DNA of 64,000 nucleotides from Wukongibacter sp050859025 (GTDB lineage: Bacteria; Bacillota; Clostridia; Peptostreptococcales; Caminicellaceae): NCBI RefSeq assembly GCF_050859025.1, contig NZ_CP138200.1:2356001-2420000 (forward strand). Reading direction: 5' to 3'. Of the stretch, positions 1 to 8,190 are shown in pieces (within the stretch, counting starts at the first letter, position 1; each line of letters begins with the position of its first letter). The notes under the pieces were generated by a model. That model saw only the letters and a program-made list of their open reading frames with translations, was not told the origin of the DNA and ran no database searches. The position numbers were made by a program, and so were the translations under genes.

Positions 1-70
1 ACAAATTACTCAGAAACATAGATGATGTTTGTATATGTATAAATCAAGTCTTACCGCATGAACTCTATAT
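1..70. repeat. family A palindromic element, right part at window edge
   Basis: ATATGTATAAATCAAG...GAACTCTATATA at 32-70 matches the right arm of the full copies. The left part is cut or diverged. It ends just before the DRTGG ribosome binding site. Confidence 0.55.
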
Positions 71-87
71 AATTGGAGGGGATTAGA

Positions 88-423
88 ATGATTATTAAGG
101 ACTTAAGGGATAAATTTGAATTTAAGGTTTTAGCTGGCGAGGATTGTTTAGAAAAGGAAATCAAAGGCTTATACTGTTGTGATTTGCTTAGTTGGGTAAT
201 GTCCCATGCTAAGGATGGAGATGCATGGATCACTGTTCAGACCCATATGAATATTGTAGCAATTGCTTCATTACTTAATTTAGCATGTGTTATAGTACCA
301 GAATCCATAGATGTGGATGAAGATACAATTAAAAAGGCAAATGAAGAGGAAATACCTATTCTGACAACTGATCTTGATAGCTTTAAGATTTTTACAAAGT
401 TTTATGAAGCTGGGATGAGATAA
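88..423 (+). CDS. DRTGG domain protein
   Basis: Small protein of 111 residues resembling the DRTGG domain proteins found beside iron hydrogenase and NADH-dehydrogenase-like genes in Clostridia. That domain is shared with CBS/phosphotransacetylase regulatory regions and has no established catalytic role. The start is taken at ATG 88 because GGAGGGG at 75-81 lies 6 nt upstream. The in-frame TTG at 73 overlaps that ribosome binding site and is rejected. The stop TAA (421-423) directly abuts the ATG of the PHP gene, so the two are probably translated as a pair. The function is inferred from the neighbourhood; the domain call is from sequence character only. Confidence 0.75.
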   Translation: MIIKDLRDKFEFKVLAGEDCLEKEIKGLYCCDLLSWVMSHAKDGDAWITVQTHMNIVAIASLLNLACVIVPESIDVDEDTIKKANEEEIPILTTDLDSFKIFTKFYEAGMR

Positions 424-1134
424 ATGAAATTATTCTATGATTTGCATATTCATAGTGCCCTGTCTCCTTGTGGAGATAACGATATGTCACCAATGAATAT
501 TGTAAATATGTCTATAATAAAGGGGTTAGATGTAATTGCTATAACCGATCATAACTCTGTGAAAAATTGCTTACCTTGTCTAGAGGCTGCTAAGGGTAAT
601 GATATTATAGTTATTCCAGGTATGGAGATTCAAACTAAGGAAGAGGTACATTTGATTTGTCTTTTTAGGGATATAGACTGTGCCTTAGAATTTGGAGGTA
701 TAGTAGACGAGCTGATGCCAGATATACCTAATAAACCGGATTTTTTTGGTGAACAATTAGTTTTTGATATAAATGGTAACAATGTTGATAAAGAAAGCCG
801 ATTGTTAGTTTCATCGGTAAATATGAGTATAGATAAGGTTTTCTCAACGGTTGGAGGATTGAATGGAATAGTTATACCAGCCCATGTAGACAAAAGAAAC
901 TATAGTATTATTTCTAACTTGGGTTTCTTGCCAGTAAATTTAGATATAAAGACCATTGAACTTTCCAAAAACTGCAATAGGGAAGATTTTATTAGGAAGA
1001 ATAAATATTTAGAAAATTACAAGATAATAACTAATTCGGATGCACATTATTTAGGAGATATATCTGAGCCCATTAACTATATGAAGGTTGAGTCTAAGGA
1101 TATTGAATCGATTTTTAATTTTCTAAATGAATGA
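424..1134 (+). CDS. PHP domain metal-dependent phosphoesterase-like protein
   Basis: A 236-residue PHP-fold protein. The metal-binding motifs are visible: H-I-H near residue 8, the I-T-D-H block near residue 40, P-A-H-V-D near residue 155, and N-S-D-A-H near the C-terminus. PHP proteins hydrolyse phosphoesters such as histidinol phosphate, nucleotides or polymerase-linked products. This short form without other domains is typical of the copy that follows a DRTGG gene next to bifurcating hydrogenase clusters, where its substrate is unknown. It starts immediately after the previous stop codon, with only a weak purine stretch as ribosome binding site, which suggests translational coupling. Confidence 0.85.
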   Translation: MKLFYDLHIHSALSPCGDNDMSPMNIVNMSIIKGLDVIAITDHNSVKNCLPCLEAAKGNDIIVIPGMEIQTKEEVHLICLFRDIDCALEFGGIVDELMPDIPNKPDFFGEQLVFDINGNNVDKESRLLVSSVNMSIDKVFSTVGGLNGIVIPAHVDKRNYSIISNLGFLPVNLDIKTIELSKNCNREDFIRKNKYLENYKIITNSDAHYLGDISEPINYMKVESKDIESIFNFLNE

Positions 1135-1198
1135 TGAAAATGAGTTACATTTTTAAGAAAATTATTATGCTACAGTGTTAATATAAGGAGAAATATTT

Positions 1199-1741
1199 AT
1201 GAGAGAACTGTCAATGCACATATTAGATATTGTACAAAACTCTATTGTTGCTGGGGCTTCAGTCATAGAAATTGTAATAAATGAGAATCTAATAGATGAT
1301 ACCTTAACGATCGCCATTGACGATAATGGTAGGGGGATGAGTGAGGATGAAGTATCGAAGGTCATAAGCCCATTCTTTACAAGCAGGACTACAAGGAAGG
1401 TAGGACTTGGAATACCTATGTTTAAGGCATCAGCTGAGGCCTGTGATGGAGCCTTTAAGATTACCTCTGAGAAGGGTAAGGGAACTTATATTGAAGCTGT
1501 TTTTAAACACAGTCATATAGATAGAGTACCCATAGGAAATATGGCTGAGACCATGATAGTATTAGTTTCATCCGATATAAATATTGATTTTATCTATAAA
1601 CATATAAGAAATGATAAAGAATATATATTGAGTACAAAAGAAATTAAAGAGGTTTTAGGTGAAGTACCTATAAACAGTATGGAAGTTTTGGAATGGATAA
1701 AGAATAATATTATTGAGGGAATTAAGGCGTTGAGTAAATAG
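1199..1741 (+). CDS. GHKL ATP-binding (anti-sigma/histidine-kinase-like) protein
   Basis: A 180-residue protein carrying a histidine-kinase-type ATPase domain without a phosphoacceptor domain. An N-box-like stretch (V-Q-N-S-I-V-A-G) lies near residue 15, a G1 box D-D-N-G-R-G near residue 42, and a GLGIP motif near residue 72, where GLG replaces the kinase G2 box. This stand-alone ATPase is the third member of the DRTGG-PHP-ATPase trio usually seen before hydrogenase subunits. It has its own AAGGAG site at 1185-1190. Signalling or assembly roles are possible, and nothing in the sequence decides between them. No clear terminator follows. Confidence 0.8.
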   Translation: MRELSMHILDIVQNSIVAGASVIEIVINENLIDDTLTIAIDDNGRGMSEDEVSKVISPFFTSRTTRKVGLGIPMFKASAEACDGAFKITSEKGKGTYIEAVFKHSHIDRVPIGNMAETMIVLVSSDINIDFIYKHIRNDKEYILSTKEIKEVLGEVPINSMEVLEWIKNNIIEGIKALSK

Positions 1742-1828
1742 CAAAGTCTTTATTGGACCTAGGAGATTATATTTATGGACTTTTACAAGAATTATTGAGA
1801 AGATTGTTATAAAATAATCAATCCTTTG

Positions 1829-1857
1829 TTTACATTTAATTAATAAAATGATATAAT
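1829..1857 (+). promoter_or_regulatory. sigma-A promoter ahead of the rnf leader
   Basis: TTTACA at 1829-1834, exactly 17 nt, then a perfect TATAAT at 1852-1857. It would start a transcript near 1864 that runs into the hairpin at 1903-1955 and, on read-through, into rnfC. Confidence 0.65.
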
Positions 1858-1902
1858 TCATGGTATATTTTAATAATTTTGAATAATGACACAAGAGCTT
1901 GA

Positions 1903-1955
1903 GAGTCGTATAAATAGGCCATGTAATTATAGGCTTATGGAATGCGGCTTTTTTT
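1903..1955 (+). ncRNA. two-tier hairpin followed by poly-T (attenuator or small RNA)
   Basis: A 7-bp outer stem (1903-1909 with 1944-1950), an asymmetric internal loop (ATAA / GGAAT), a 7-bp inner stem (1914-1920 with 1932-1938) and an 11-nt apical loop. Seven T follow at 1949-1955. The promoter at 1829 lies just upstream. It could be a small RNA, or a leader whose termination controls rnf. I do not recognise a known riboswitch consensus in it. Confidence 0.5.
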
Positions 1956-2117
1956 ATTGTCCGAACTATGCTACTTTTACAAATGAAATCCCGACAAGTA
2001 ACTTTTATACTCAACCCCTTCTTTATGGAAGTATTTGAACTATGATATGTAGTGAAAAGTATTGAAAGTTCAATGTTTTTTGAACAAATTATAATAAGGT
2101 TAAAAAAATATCGAAGA

Positions 2118-2146
2118 TTGACAATAAAAATAATAAGAGTTACCAT
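2118..2146 (+). promoter_or_regulatory. rnfC: possible second rnf promoter
   Basis: A perfect TTGACA at 2118-2123, 17 nt, then TACCAT at 2141-2146 (a weak -10). It lies downstream of the hairpin and would bypass it. Confidence 0.35.
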
Positions 2147-2199
2147 GATTAAGTAATAGTATATAAGGAAGTATAAAATTAAGCTTTAAAAAAGAGCTT

Positions 2200-2212
2200 G
2201 TATACTGTATAC
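2200..2212. promoter_or_regulatory. GTATAC-T-GTATAC inverted repeat
   Basis: Two GTATAC palindromes separated by one T, 65 nt before the rnfC start. The surrounding TTGTATAC..GTATACTA resembles a symmetric repressor operator. This is sequence pattern only. Confidence 0.3.
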
Positions 2213-2277
2213 TATTAAAGGGGACTAATAAATACTATTTTTATTGTTTATAATTACTTTAAGAGGAGTGATATAAA

Positions 2278-3600
2278 ATGGGGCTTTTGTCATTTAGAGG
2301 TGGAGTACATCCTCCACATTTTAAAGAGCCTACTTCAAGACATGCAATTGAAAAGGCTGACCAGCCAAAGATTGTTACCATTCCCCTTAGCCAACACATT
2401 GGTGCGCCATGTGAACCTTTAGTAAAACCTGGCGATGAAGTAAAGGTTGGCCAAAAAATTGGTGAAGCTACTTCATTTGTTTCAGCACCTGTACACAGTA
2501 GTGTTTCTGGCAAGGTTAAGGGAGTAAAAAAGAGTCTTACTCCAAGTGGGGAAGCTTTATGTGTTATCATTGAGTCCGATGGATTAGACTCAGTTCATGA
2601 AAACGTTATTCCAAAGGGAAATATTGAGACGTTGAGTGGAGAAGAAATAAAGAACATTATCAAGGAAGCGGGTATTGTTGGAATGGGAGGAGCGGGATTC
2701 CCAACCCATGTAAAGCTATCGCCGCCACCGGAAAACAAAATTGACACCATAATCTTAAATGGTGCAGAGTGTGAGCCATATCTTACTGCCGACCATAGAC
2801 TAATGCTTGAAAAGTCTGGTGATATAGTTTATGGTTTAAAGGCTATGATGAAGGTTGTAAATGTTGATAAGGCTTATATTGGTATCGAAGATAATAAGCC
2901 AGATGCAATTAAGGCAATGGAGGAAGCTGTTAAAAATGAAAAGGGCATTGAGGTTGTAGGATTACATACTAAATATCCTCAAGGTGCTGAAAAACAGCTT
3001 ATCTATGCATGTACAAAGAGAGAAGTTCCTTCGGGTGGACTTCCTATGGCTGTAGGTGTAGTTGTAAATAATGTTGGAACTGCTGCAGCTATTGCCGATG
3101 CTATTAAAACAGGTATGCCTCTTATTGAAAGAATTTGTACTGTAACTGGAAAGGGTGTAAAGGAACCGAAAAACCTACTTATTAAGGTTGGTACAAGTTT
3201 TAAAGATATAATTGAACAATGTGGTGGATACAGTGGAAATGTAGGAAAGATTATCATGGGTGGTCCTATGATGGGTCTTGCTCAACACACTGATGAAATA
3301 CCAGCTGTAAAAACTACATCGGGTATATTGGTTTTTACTCCTGACGAAGCGAGTCTTCCAAAACCTAAAAACTGTATTAAATGTGGTAAATGTGTTGAGA
3401 TTTGTCCAGCATATTTACAACCATTATATATAAGTGCATATTCATTAAATAACATGTTTGAGACATCAGAAAAGTATAATGCTTTAGATTGTATTGAATG
3501 CGGGTCATGTTCATTTATTTGCCCTTCTAAGAGGCCTTTATTACAATCAATTCGTGTTGCAAAACGTGAAATAATAGCTAAAAAAAGAAAAACAAAGTAG
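2278..3600 (+). CDS. rnfC: electron transport complex subunit RnfC
   Basis: A 440-residue peripheral subunit of the Rnf complex, which couples electron flow from reduced ferredoxin to NAD+ with Na+ or H+ export. The N-terminal region (residues 1-20) has the RnfC-type G-G-V-H-P-P signature. A G-M-G-G-A-G-F-P-T nucleotide/flavin loop lies near residue 137, as in NuoF-like subunits. Two C-terminal ferredoxin motifs, CIKCGKCVEICP and CIECGSCSFICP (near residues 365 and 405), bind two 4Fe-4S clusters. The ATG at 2278 follows an AGAGGAG site. It is the first gene of a six-gene rnfCDGEAB operon in the order usual for Clostridia. Confidence 0.97.
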   Translation: MGLLSFRGGVHPPHFKEPTSRHAIEKADQPKIVTIPLSQHIGAPCEPLVKPGDEVKVGQKIGEATSFVSAPVHSSVSGKVKGVKKSLTPSGEALCVIIESDGLDSVHENVIPKGNIETLSGEEIKNIIKEAGIVGMGGAGFPTHVKLSPPPENKIDTIILNGAECEPYLTADHRLMLEKSGDIVYGLKAMMKVVNVDKAYIGIEDNKPDAIKAMEEAVKNEKGIEVVGLHTKYPQGAEKQLIYACTKREVPSGGLPMAVGVVVNNVGTAAAIADAIKTGMPLIERICTVTGKGVKEPKNLLIKVGTSFKDIIEQCGGYSGNVGKIIMGGPMMGLAQHTDEIPAVKTTSGILVFTPDEASLPKPKNCIKCGKCVEICPAYLQPLYISAYSLNNMFETSEKYNALDCIECGSCSFICPSKRPLLQSIRVAKREIIAKKRKTK

Positions 3601-3615
3601 TTAGGGGGTAATGTG

Positions 3616-4557
3616 ATGAATAATAAGTTAATAGCTTCGTCATCGCCTCATATAAGATCTAATGAAAATATAGGTAGTTTGATGAGGGATGTAGTTATAG
3701 CGTTATTACCAGCAACATTAGCTGGGATATACTACTTTCGACTAGGAGCTGTAAAAGTTATATTATTTGCAGTATTGGCAGCTATGGTGACTGAGGCTGC
3801 AATTCAAAAGCTTAGAAAACAAGAAGTGTCAATTAATGATTGGAGTGCTATTGTAACGGGTCTACTTTTAGCCTTTAATATACCTGCATCGGCACCGTGG
3901 TGGATTCCTGTTATTGGATCTATTTTCGCTATTGCAGTTGTAAAACAAATGTTTGGTGGTCTTGGACATAACTTTATGAACCCGGCTTTAGCTGCTCGTG
4001 CAATGCTTTTAGCATCATGGCCAGTTCAGATGACTAATTGGATAAAGCCAGGGGCTGACGCAGTTTCGACTGCAACTCCTTTAGCGATTATGAAAGGTGC
4101 TGAGGCTTCTACAGAACAGCTTCCCTTATTATTTCAGCTTTTTATTGGTAATCACGGAGGATGTATCGGAGAAACTTCGACTTTAGCCTTAATCATAGGT
4201 GGTATTTACTTAGTATATAGAGGTGTAATAACTCCTCGTATTCCTGTAATATATATAGCAACTGTTGCTGTAATGACATTTGTATTTGGTGGATTCGATC
4301 CATACTTTATGATGTCTCAGGTACTAGCAGGAGGACTTATGATAGGTGCTATCTATATGGCAACGGATTATGTATCCTCTCCTGTAACTCCTAAGGGGCA
4401 AGTAATATTTGCCTTAGGCTGTGGATTGATTACAAGTGTAATCAGACTTCATGGTGGATATCCAGAGGGTGTGTCATATTCTATACTACTAATGAACGTG
4501 GCATCTCCACTTATTGATAAGTATACTAGCCCTAGAGTTTTTGGGGAGGTGAAGTAA
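3616..4557 (+). CDS. rnfD: electron transport complex subunit RnfD
   Basis: A 313-residue multi-spanning membrane subunit (NqrB/RnfD family) that carries covalently bound FMN. The flavinylation site of this family is the last Thr in an S-x-A-T motif; here S-T-A-T-P places it at about Thr154. It is hydrophobic throughout, with many predicted membrane helices. The start is set at ATG 3616, 8 nt after AGGGGG; a GTG directly in front at 3613 is in frame but has poorer spacing. The gene is separated from rnfC by 15 nt and from rnfG by 1 nt. Confidence 0.96.
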   Translation: MNNKLIASSSPHIRSNENIGSLMRDVVIALLPATLAGIYYFRLGAVKVILFAVLAAMVTEAAIQKLRKQEVSINDWSAIVTGLLLAFNIPASAPWWIPVIGSIFAIAVVKQMFGGLGHNFMNPALAARAMLLASWPVQMTNWIKPGADAVSTATPLAIMKGAEASTEQLPLLFQLFIGNHGGCIGETSTLALIIGGIYLVYRGVITPRIPVIYIATVAVMTFVFGGFDPYFMMSQVLAGGLMIGAIYMATDYVSSPVTPKGQVIFALGCGLITSVIRLHGGYPEGVSYSILLMNVASPLIDKYTSPRVFGEVK

Positions 4558-4558
4558 T

Positions 4559-5137
4559 ATGAAGGAAATAGTAAAATTAGGAATAATTTTGTTAGTTGTT
4601 TGTATAGTTGCATCGGTAGCCTTAGCAGTTACAAATGAACTTACTAAGGATCAAATTGCAAAGCAAAGAGAGTTGGCTAGTGAAGAAGCTAGAAAAAGTA
4701 TTTTACCAAGTGCAGAAAGCTTTAAGCCTATAGATGAAGGAAAGTTACAGGAAATAATAAGTAAAAACGATAAGGTTGCAGAAGTCTATACAGCTTATAA
4801 AGGCGATAGTGTCGTAGGCTATACCTTCAAGACCCTTCCATCGGGATACGCTGGTACTGTAGAAATTATGACAGGGATAGGTATTGATGGAAAAGTCTCA
4901 GGTGTTAGAATAGGAAACCATCAAGAGACTCCAGGTCTTGGTGCAAATGCTGCTCTACCTTACTTCTATAATCAATATGAAAACAAAGGTATAGATACTG
5001 AAATTGAGGTTACTAAAACTGAGCCAATATCGGAAAATCAGATTCAAGCAATTTCAGGAGCAACAATTACTTCTAAAGCTGTGACTTCGGGGGTAAATAT
5101 GGCGATAGATACCTTCAAGGAAATCTCAGGTAAATAA
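4559..5137 (+). CDS. rnfG: electron transport complex subunit RnfG
   Basis: A 192-residue FMN-binding subunit with one N-terminal membrane helix (residues about 7-25) and an external FMN-binding domain. The covalent attachment motif S-G-A-T is present, with the acceptor at about Thr169. A GIGIDGKVSGV segment precedes the H-Q-E-T-P-G-L-G-A motif conserved in RnfG/NqrC. The ribosome binding site GGGGAGGTG lies inside the end of rnfD and the genes are 1 nt apart, implying translational coupling. Confidence 0.96.
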   Translation: MKEIVKLGIILLVVCIVASVALAVTNELTKDQIAKQRELASEEARKSILPSAESFKPIDEGKLQEIISKNDKVAEVYTAYKGDSVVGYTFKTLPSGYAGTVEIMTGIGIDGKVSGVRIGNHQETPGLGANAALPYFYNQYENKGIDTEIEVTKTEPISENQIQAISGATITSKAVTSGVNMAIDTFKEISGK

Positions 5138-5155
5138 TAGTGGAGGTGAAATATA

Positions 5156-5749
5156 TTGAATCCAGTTAAGAATTTAATGAACGGACTCTTTAAGGAAAAC
5201 CCAATATTTTTTCAATTGTTAGGGATGTGTCCTACCTTGGCGGTTACTACTTCTGCAAAAAATGGATTGGGTATGGGTCTTGCATCAACAGCGGTTTTAA
5301 TTTGTTCAAATGTAGTTATATCTTTACTTAGAAAAGTTGTTCCTAGTAAAATTAGGATTCCAATATTTATAGTTGTAATTGCTACCTTTGTTACAATGGT
5401 AGGTATGGCAATGGAAGGTTATATGCAGACTCTTTATAAATCACTTGGAATATTTATACCACTTATTGTTGTTAACTGTCTTATACTTGCGAGGGCTGAA
5501 TCCTATGCGTCTAAAAACGGTATAGTGGGTTCTACTTTTGATGGTATAGGTATGGGCTTAGGTTTTACATGGGCATTAACATTATTAGGTGCTATAAGAG
5601 AATTACTTGGTGCTGGAAGTATTTTTGGTTATAGTATTTTAGGTGCTTTTTACAAGCCTGCTTTAATTATGATATTACCTCCAGGTGCATTCTTAGCCTT
5701 AGGTATATTGTTGGCAATTAATAATGTATTAAAGTCAAGATCGGCATAG
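5156..5749 (+). CDS. rnfE: electron transport complex subunit RnfE (TTG start)
   Basis: A 197-residue integral membrane subunit paired with RnfA in the Rnf core. It begins N-P-V-K-N, has the F-x-Q-L-L-G-M-C-P conserved helix near residue 20, and has about six hydrophobic helices. Members of this family carry Cys residues that ligate an intramembrane iron centre shared with RnfA, and a Cys is present in G-M-C-P here. The start is TTG 5156, 7 nt after GGAGGTG; no ATG lies in a better position. Confidence 0.95.
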   Translation: MNPVKNLMNGLFKENPIFFQLLGMCPTLAVTTSAKNGLGMGLASTAVLICSNVVISLLRKVVPSKIRIPIFIVVIATFVTMVGMAMEGYMQTLYKSLGIFIPLIVVNCLILARAESYASKNGIVGSTFDGIGMGLGFTWALTLLGAIRELLGAGSIFGYSILGAFYKPALIMILPPGAFLALGILLAINNVLKSRSA

Positions 5750-5789
5750 GGTAAAAAAGAACCCTTAATATTAGTTAGGAGGGAATAGT

Positions 5790-6371
5790 ATGGAAGATGC
5801 AGGTATCTTTGTAATACTTGTTAGTTCAATATTAGTAAATAACTTTGTTTTATCAAAGTTCTTAGGAATATGTCCATTCTTAGGTGTTTCTAAACAGGTA
5901 GAGACAGCAATGGGAATGGGAATGGCGGTTACCTTTGTTATGACATTGGCAGGGATTATGACTTATTTTGTTCAAAAATTAATATTAGTACCTTTTCATA
6001 TTGAATATCTGCAAACTATAGCTTTTATACTAGTTATAGCTTCATTGGTTCAGTTTGTTGAAATTGTACTTCAGAAAATGAGTCCTACCCTTTATCAAGC
6101 ACTTGGTGTATTTTTGCCACTTATAACAACTAACTGTGCGGTTTTAGGACTCGCACTACTTAATATACAATATGAATTTGGTTTAATTCAAACCATTTTC
6201 CATTCAATTGGTGCTGCTGTAGGATTTTCTCTAGCTATAGTTTTGTTTGCAGGTATAAGAGAAAAGCTAGAGATTGCTGATGTGCCTACTCCTTTCAAAG
6301 GATTTCCTATAGCACTTATTACTGCGAGCTTAATGTCAATAGCATTTTTAGGATTTTCAGGTTTGGTTTAA
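5790..6371 (+). CDS. rnfA: electron transport complex subunit RnfA
   Basis: A 193-residue membrane protein with about six helices, homologous to RnfE in inverted topology. The diagnostic segments are the V-N-N-F-V-L-S-K-F-L-G-I-C-P-F-L-G helix near residue 17 and the T-T-N-C-A-V-L-G helix near residue 112. Each contributes a Cys to the iron centre between RnfA and RnfE. ATG 5790 follows TAGGAGGGA. The 40-nt gap after rnfE holds no terminator. Confidence 0.97.
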   Translation: MEDAGIFVILVSSILVNNFVLSKFLGICPFLGVSKQVETAMGMGMAVTFVMTLAGIMTYFVQKLILVPFHIEYLQTIAFILVIASLVQFVEIVLQKMSPTLYQALGVFLPLITTNCAVLGLALLNIQYEFGLIQTIFHSIGAAVGFSLAIVLFAGIREKLEIADVPTPFKGFPIALITASLMSIAFLGFSGLV

Positions 6372-6429
6372 TCCTTTTAGAAATATAAATGACTTAAGCT
6401 TTTGAATGACTTAGAGAAGGGGTGATACT

Positions 6430-7413
6430 ATGGATTTGAATAATATACTTATTGCTGGTATAAGTTTAGGTGGAATGGGCCTTGTATTTGGTGCCGGACT
6501 TGCCTTTGCTTCACAGAAGTTTGCTGTTGAAATAGATCCTAGAGCTCTGGCAATTAGAGATGCCCTACCAGGTGCTAATTGTGGTGGATGTGGACTGCCA
6601 GGATGTGATAGCTTTGCTAATGCAGTTGTTGAAGGAACAGCACCTGTAAATGGATGTCCTGTTGGAGGAGCGGAATGTACTAGCAAGATTGCTGAAATAA
6701 TGGGTGTTGATGCCGGTAATAGTGTAAAACAGGTGGCAAGGGTTATCTGTAAAGGTGATAAGGATAATTGTAAAGAGAAGTATGAGTATTTTGGTATTCA
6801 GGATTGTAAAGCAGCGGCTATGATTGGCGGAGGAAGCAAAAGCTGTAGCTTTGGATGCCTGGGGCTAGGAACCTGTGTAAAGGCCTGCCAGTTCGATGCA
6901 ATAGAGATAACAGAGGGAAATATAGCAAGAATAATTCCTGAAAAGTGTACTGCATGCGGTAAATGTATTGAAGTTTGCCCAAAGAATGTTATTGACTTTG
7001 TTCCCTTTGAACAGGATGTAGTTGTTGATTGTAACAATAAGGAGCTTGGTAAGCCTGTAAAGGAAAAATGCAGCGTTGGGTGTATAGGCTGTAAAATTTG
7101 TGCTAAGGTTTGTCCTTTTGATGCTATTGAGGTTGTAGATAATATTGCTAAGATAAACTATGATAAGTGTACTAATTGTATGCTATGTGCTGAAAAGTGT
7201 CCTACTAAAGCAATATATGCTAATTTTGAAAAACGTAGAAAAGCAGAGATTATTGAAGATGATTGCGTAGGTTGTACACTTTGTAAAAAAGTTTGTCCTG
7301 TTGATGCGATTGAGGGTGAACTAAAGGGTAAGCACAAAGTTGTTGATGATAAATGTATCGGATGTGGGGCATGCGAACAAAAATGTCCTAAAAAGGCAAT
7401 AAAAATGAAATAA
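6430..7413 (+). CDS. rnfB: electron transport complex subunit RnfB, multi-cluster
   Basis: A 327-residue ferredoxin-accepting subunit. After an N-terminal membrane helix (about 7-28) comes the RnfB-specific cluster motif C-G-G-C-G-L-P-G-C with its distant fourth Cys (C-x2-C-x4-C-x16-C). It is followed by a CSFGCLGLGTC-type motif and five ferredoxin motifs of the form CxxCxxCxxxCP (CTACGKCIEVCP, CIGCKICAKVCP, CTNCMLCAEKCP, CVGCTLCKKVCP, CIGCGACEQKCP). That is enough for about seven 4Fe-4S clusters, with an extra 2-cluster ferredoxin module at the C-terminus relative to proteobacterial RnfB. It is the last gene of the operon. The palindrome at 7434-7473 follows by 20 nt. Confidence 0.96.
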   Translation: MDLNNILIAGISLGGMGLVFGAGLAFASQKFAVEIDPRALAIRDALPGANCGGCGLPGCDSFANAVVEGTAPVNGCPVGGAECTSKIAEIMGVDAGNSVKQVARVICKGDKDNCKEKYEYFGIQDCKAAAMIGGGSKSCSFGCLGLGTCVKACQFDAIEITEGNIARIIPEKCTACGKCIEVCPKNVIDFVPFEQDVVVDCNNKELGKPVKEKCSVGCIGCKICAKVCPFDAIEVVDNIAKINYDKCTNCMLCAEKCPTKAIYANFEKRRKAEIIEDDCVGCTLCKKVCPVDAIEGELKGKHKVVDDKCIGCGACEQKCPKKAIKMK

Positions 7414-7433
7414 AAAAATAATAAATATAAGAA

Positions 7434-7473
7434 AAGCCTGTGATACTTACATGTATGTAAGTATCACAGGCTT
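7434..7473. repeat. 40-bp perfect palindrome, left copy (former rnf terminator)
   Basis: Two perfectly complementary 19-nt arms around a 2-nt GT centre, ending exactly where the insertion sequence begins (7474). An identical copy lies at 8998-9037. The left copy has the preceding A run but lost its T run, which now follows the right copy. This indicates that the original site was one intrinsic, probably bidirectional terminator after rnfB. Confidence 0.85.
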
Positions 7474-7494
7474 CAGTCTGTCGACAAAGTATAT

Positions 7495-7532
7495 GAGAGA
7501 ATCCTAATATTCAAAAAGGATTCTCTCTTTTT
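7495..7532 (+). terminator. intrinsic terminator inside IS left end
   Basis: An 11-bp perfect stem (7495-7505 with 7517-7527), an 11-nt loop and TTTTT. It stops transcripts entering the element from rnf and so limits transposase expression. Confidence 0.75.
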
Positions 7533-7578
7533 ATGTAGAATATATATAGTATAGATTTCTAAGAAAGGATTGAGTATT

Positions 7579-8190
7579 GTGCTGACTAAAAGAACAAATG
7601 ATAATAGATACCAAATTGAAATGAATGCAATTGAAGATCTTGTTCCTAAGGAACATTTACTTAGAAAAATCGAAAAAGCTATAGACTTTAATTTCATCTA
7701 TGATGAAGTTAAGGAGTTATATTCTAAAGATATTGGTAGACCAAGTATAGATCCAGTTGTTTTAATCAAGATAATATTAATTCAATATCTATATGGAATT
7801 TCGTCTATGAGACAAACAATCAAAGAGTTAGAGGTTAATATTGCGTATAGGTGGTTTATCGGGTACTCAATGAGTGAAAAGATACCCCATTTTTCAACAT
7901 TTAGTAAGAATTACGAAAGAAGATTTAGAGATAGTAACCTGTTTAATAATATTTTTGCTAAGATTCTTCAAGAAGCTGATAAGCATAATTATATACATCC
8001 TGAACAAGTTTTCATAGATGCTACGCATGTTAAGGCTAGCGCTAATAAGAAAAAGTATGTTAAAGAAGAAAAGGTGATTGAAGCTAAAAGATATCAAGAG
8101 CAATTAGATAAGGAAATTGCAATTGATAGAGAAAGTCATGGTAAAAAGCCTTTAAAACCAAGTACCAATGAAACTAAAAAAAAACAGTAA
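7579..8190 (+). CDS. IS1182-type transposase, 5' part (frame 1)
   Basis: N-terminal part of a DDE transposase, with the DUF772-like N-terminal domain (L-R-K-I-E-K-A-I-D-F and G-R-P-S-I-D-P-V) and the first catalytic Asp in V-F-I-D-A-T-H-V near residue 153. GTG 7579 is favoured because AAAGGA at 7564-7569 lies 9 nt upstream; TTG 7570 is in frame but too close. The frame ends at TAA 8188-8190, immediately after nine A (8176-8184). A -1 shift there continues into the 3' part without interruption, so the two parts are one protein of about 488 residues or a broken gene. Confidence 0.8.
   Translation: MLTKRTNDNRYQIEMNAIEDLVPKEHLLRKIEKAIDFNFIYDEVKELYSKDIGRPSIDPVVLIKIILIQYLYGISSMRQTIKELEVNIAYRWFIGYSMSEKIPHFSTFSKNYERRFRDSNLFNNIFAKILQEADKHNYIHPEQVFIDATHVKASANKKKYVKEEKVIEAKRYQEQLDKEIAIDRESHGKKPLKPSTNETKKKQ

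Noticed and set aside
1655..2146. 163-codon minus-strand open frame over the rnf leader
   Set aside because: Low-complexity translation of AT-rich DNA overlapping the GHKL gene and the promoter/hairpin; no ribosome binding site or recognisable domain.
7570..7578. TTG 7570 as the transposase start
   Set aside because: AAAGGA would abut the codon; GTG 7579 has normal spacing.
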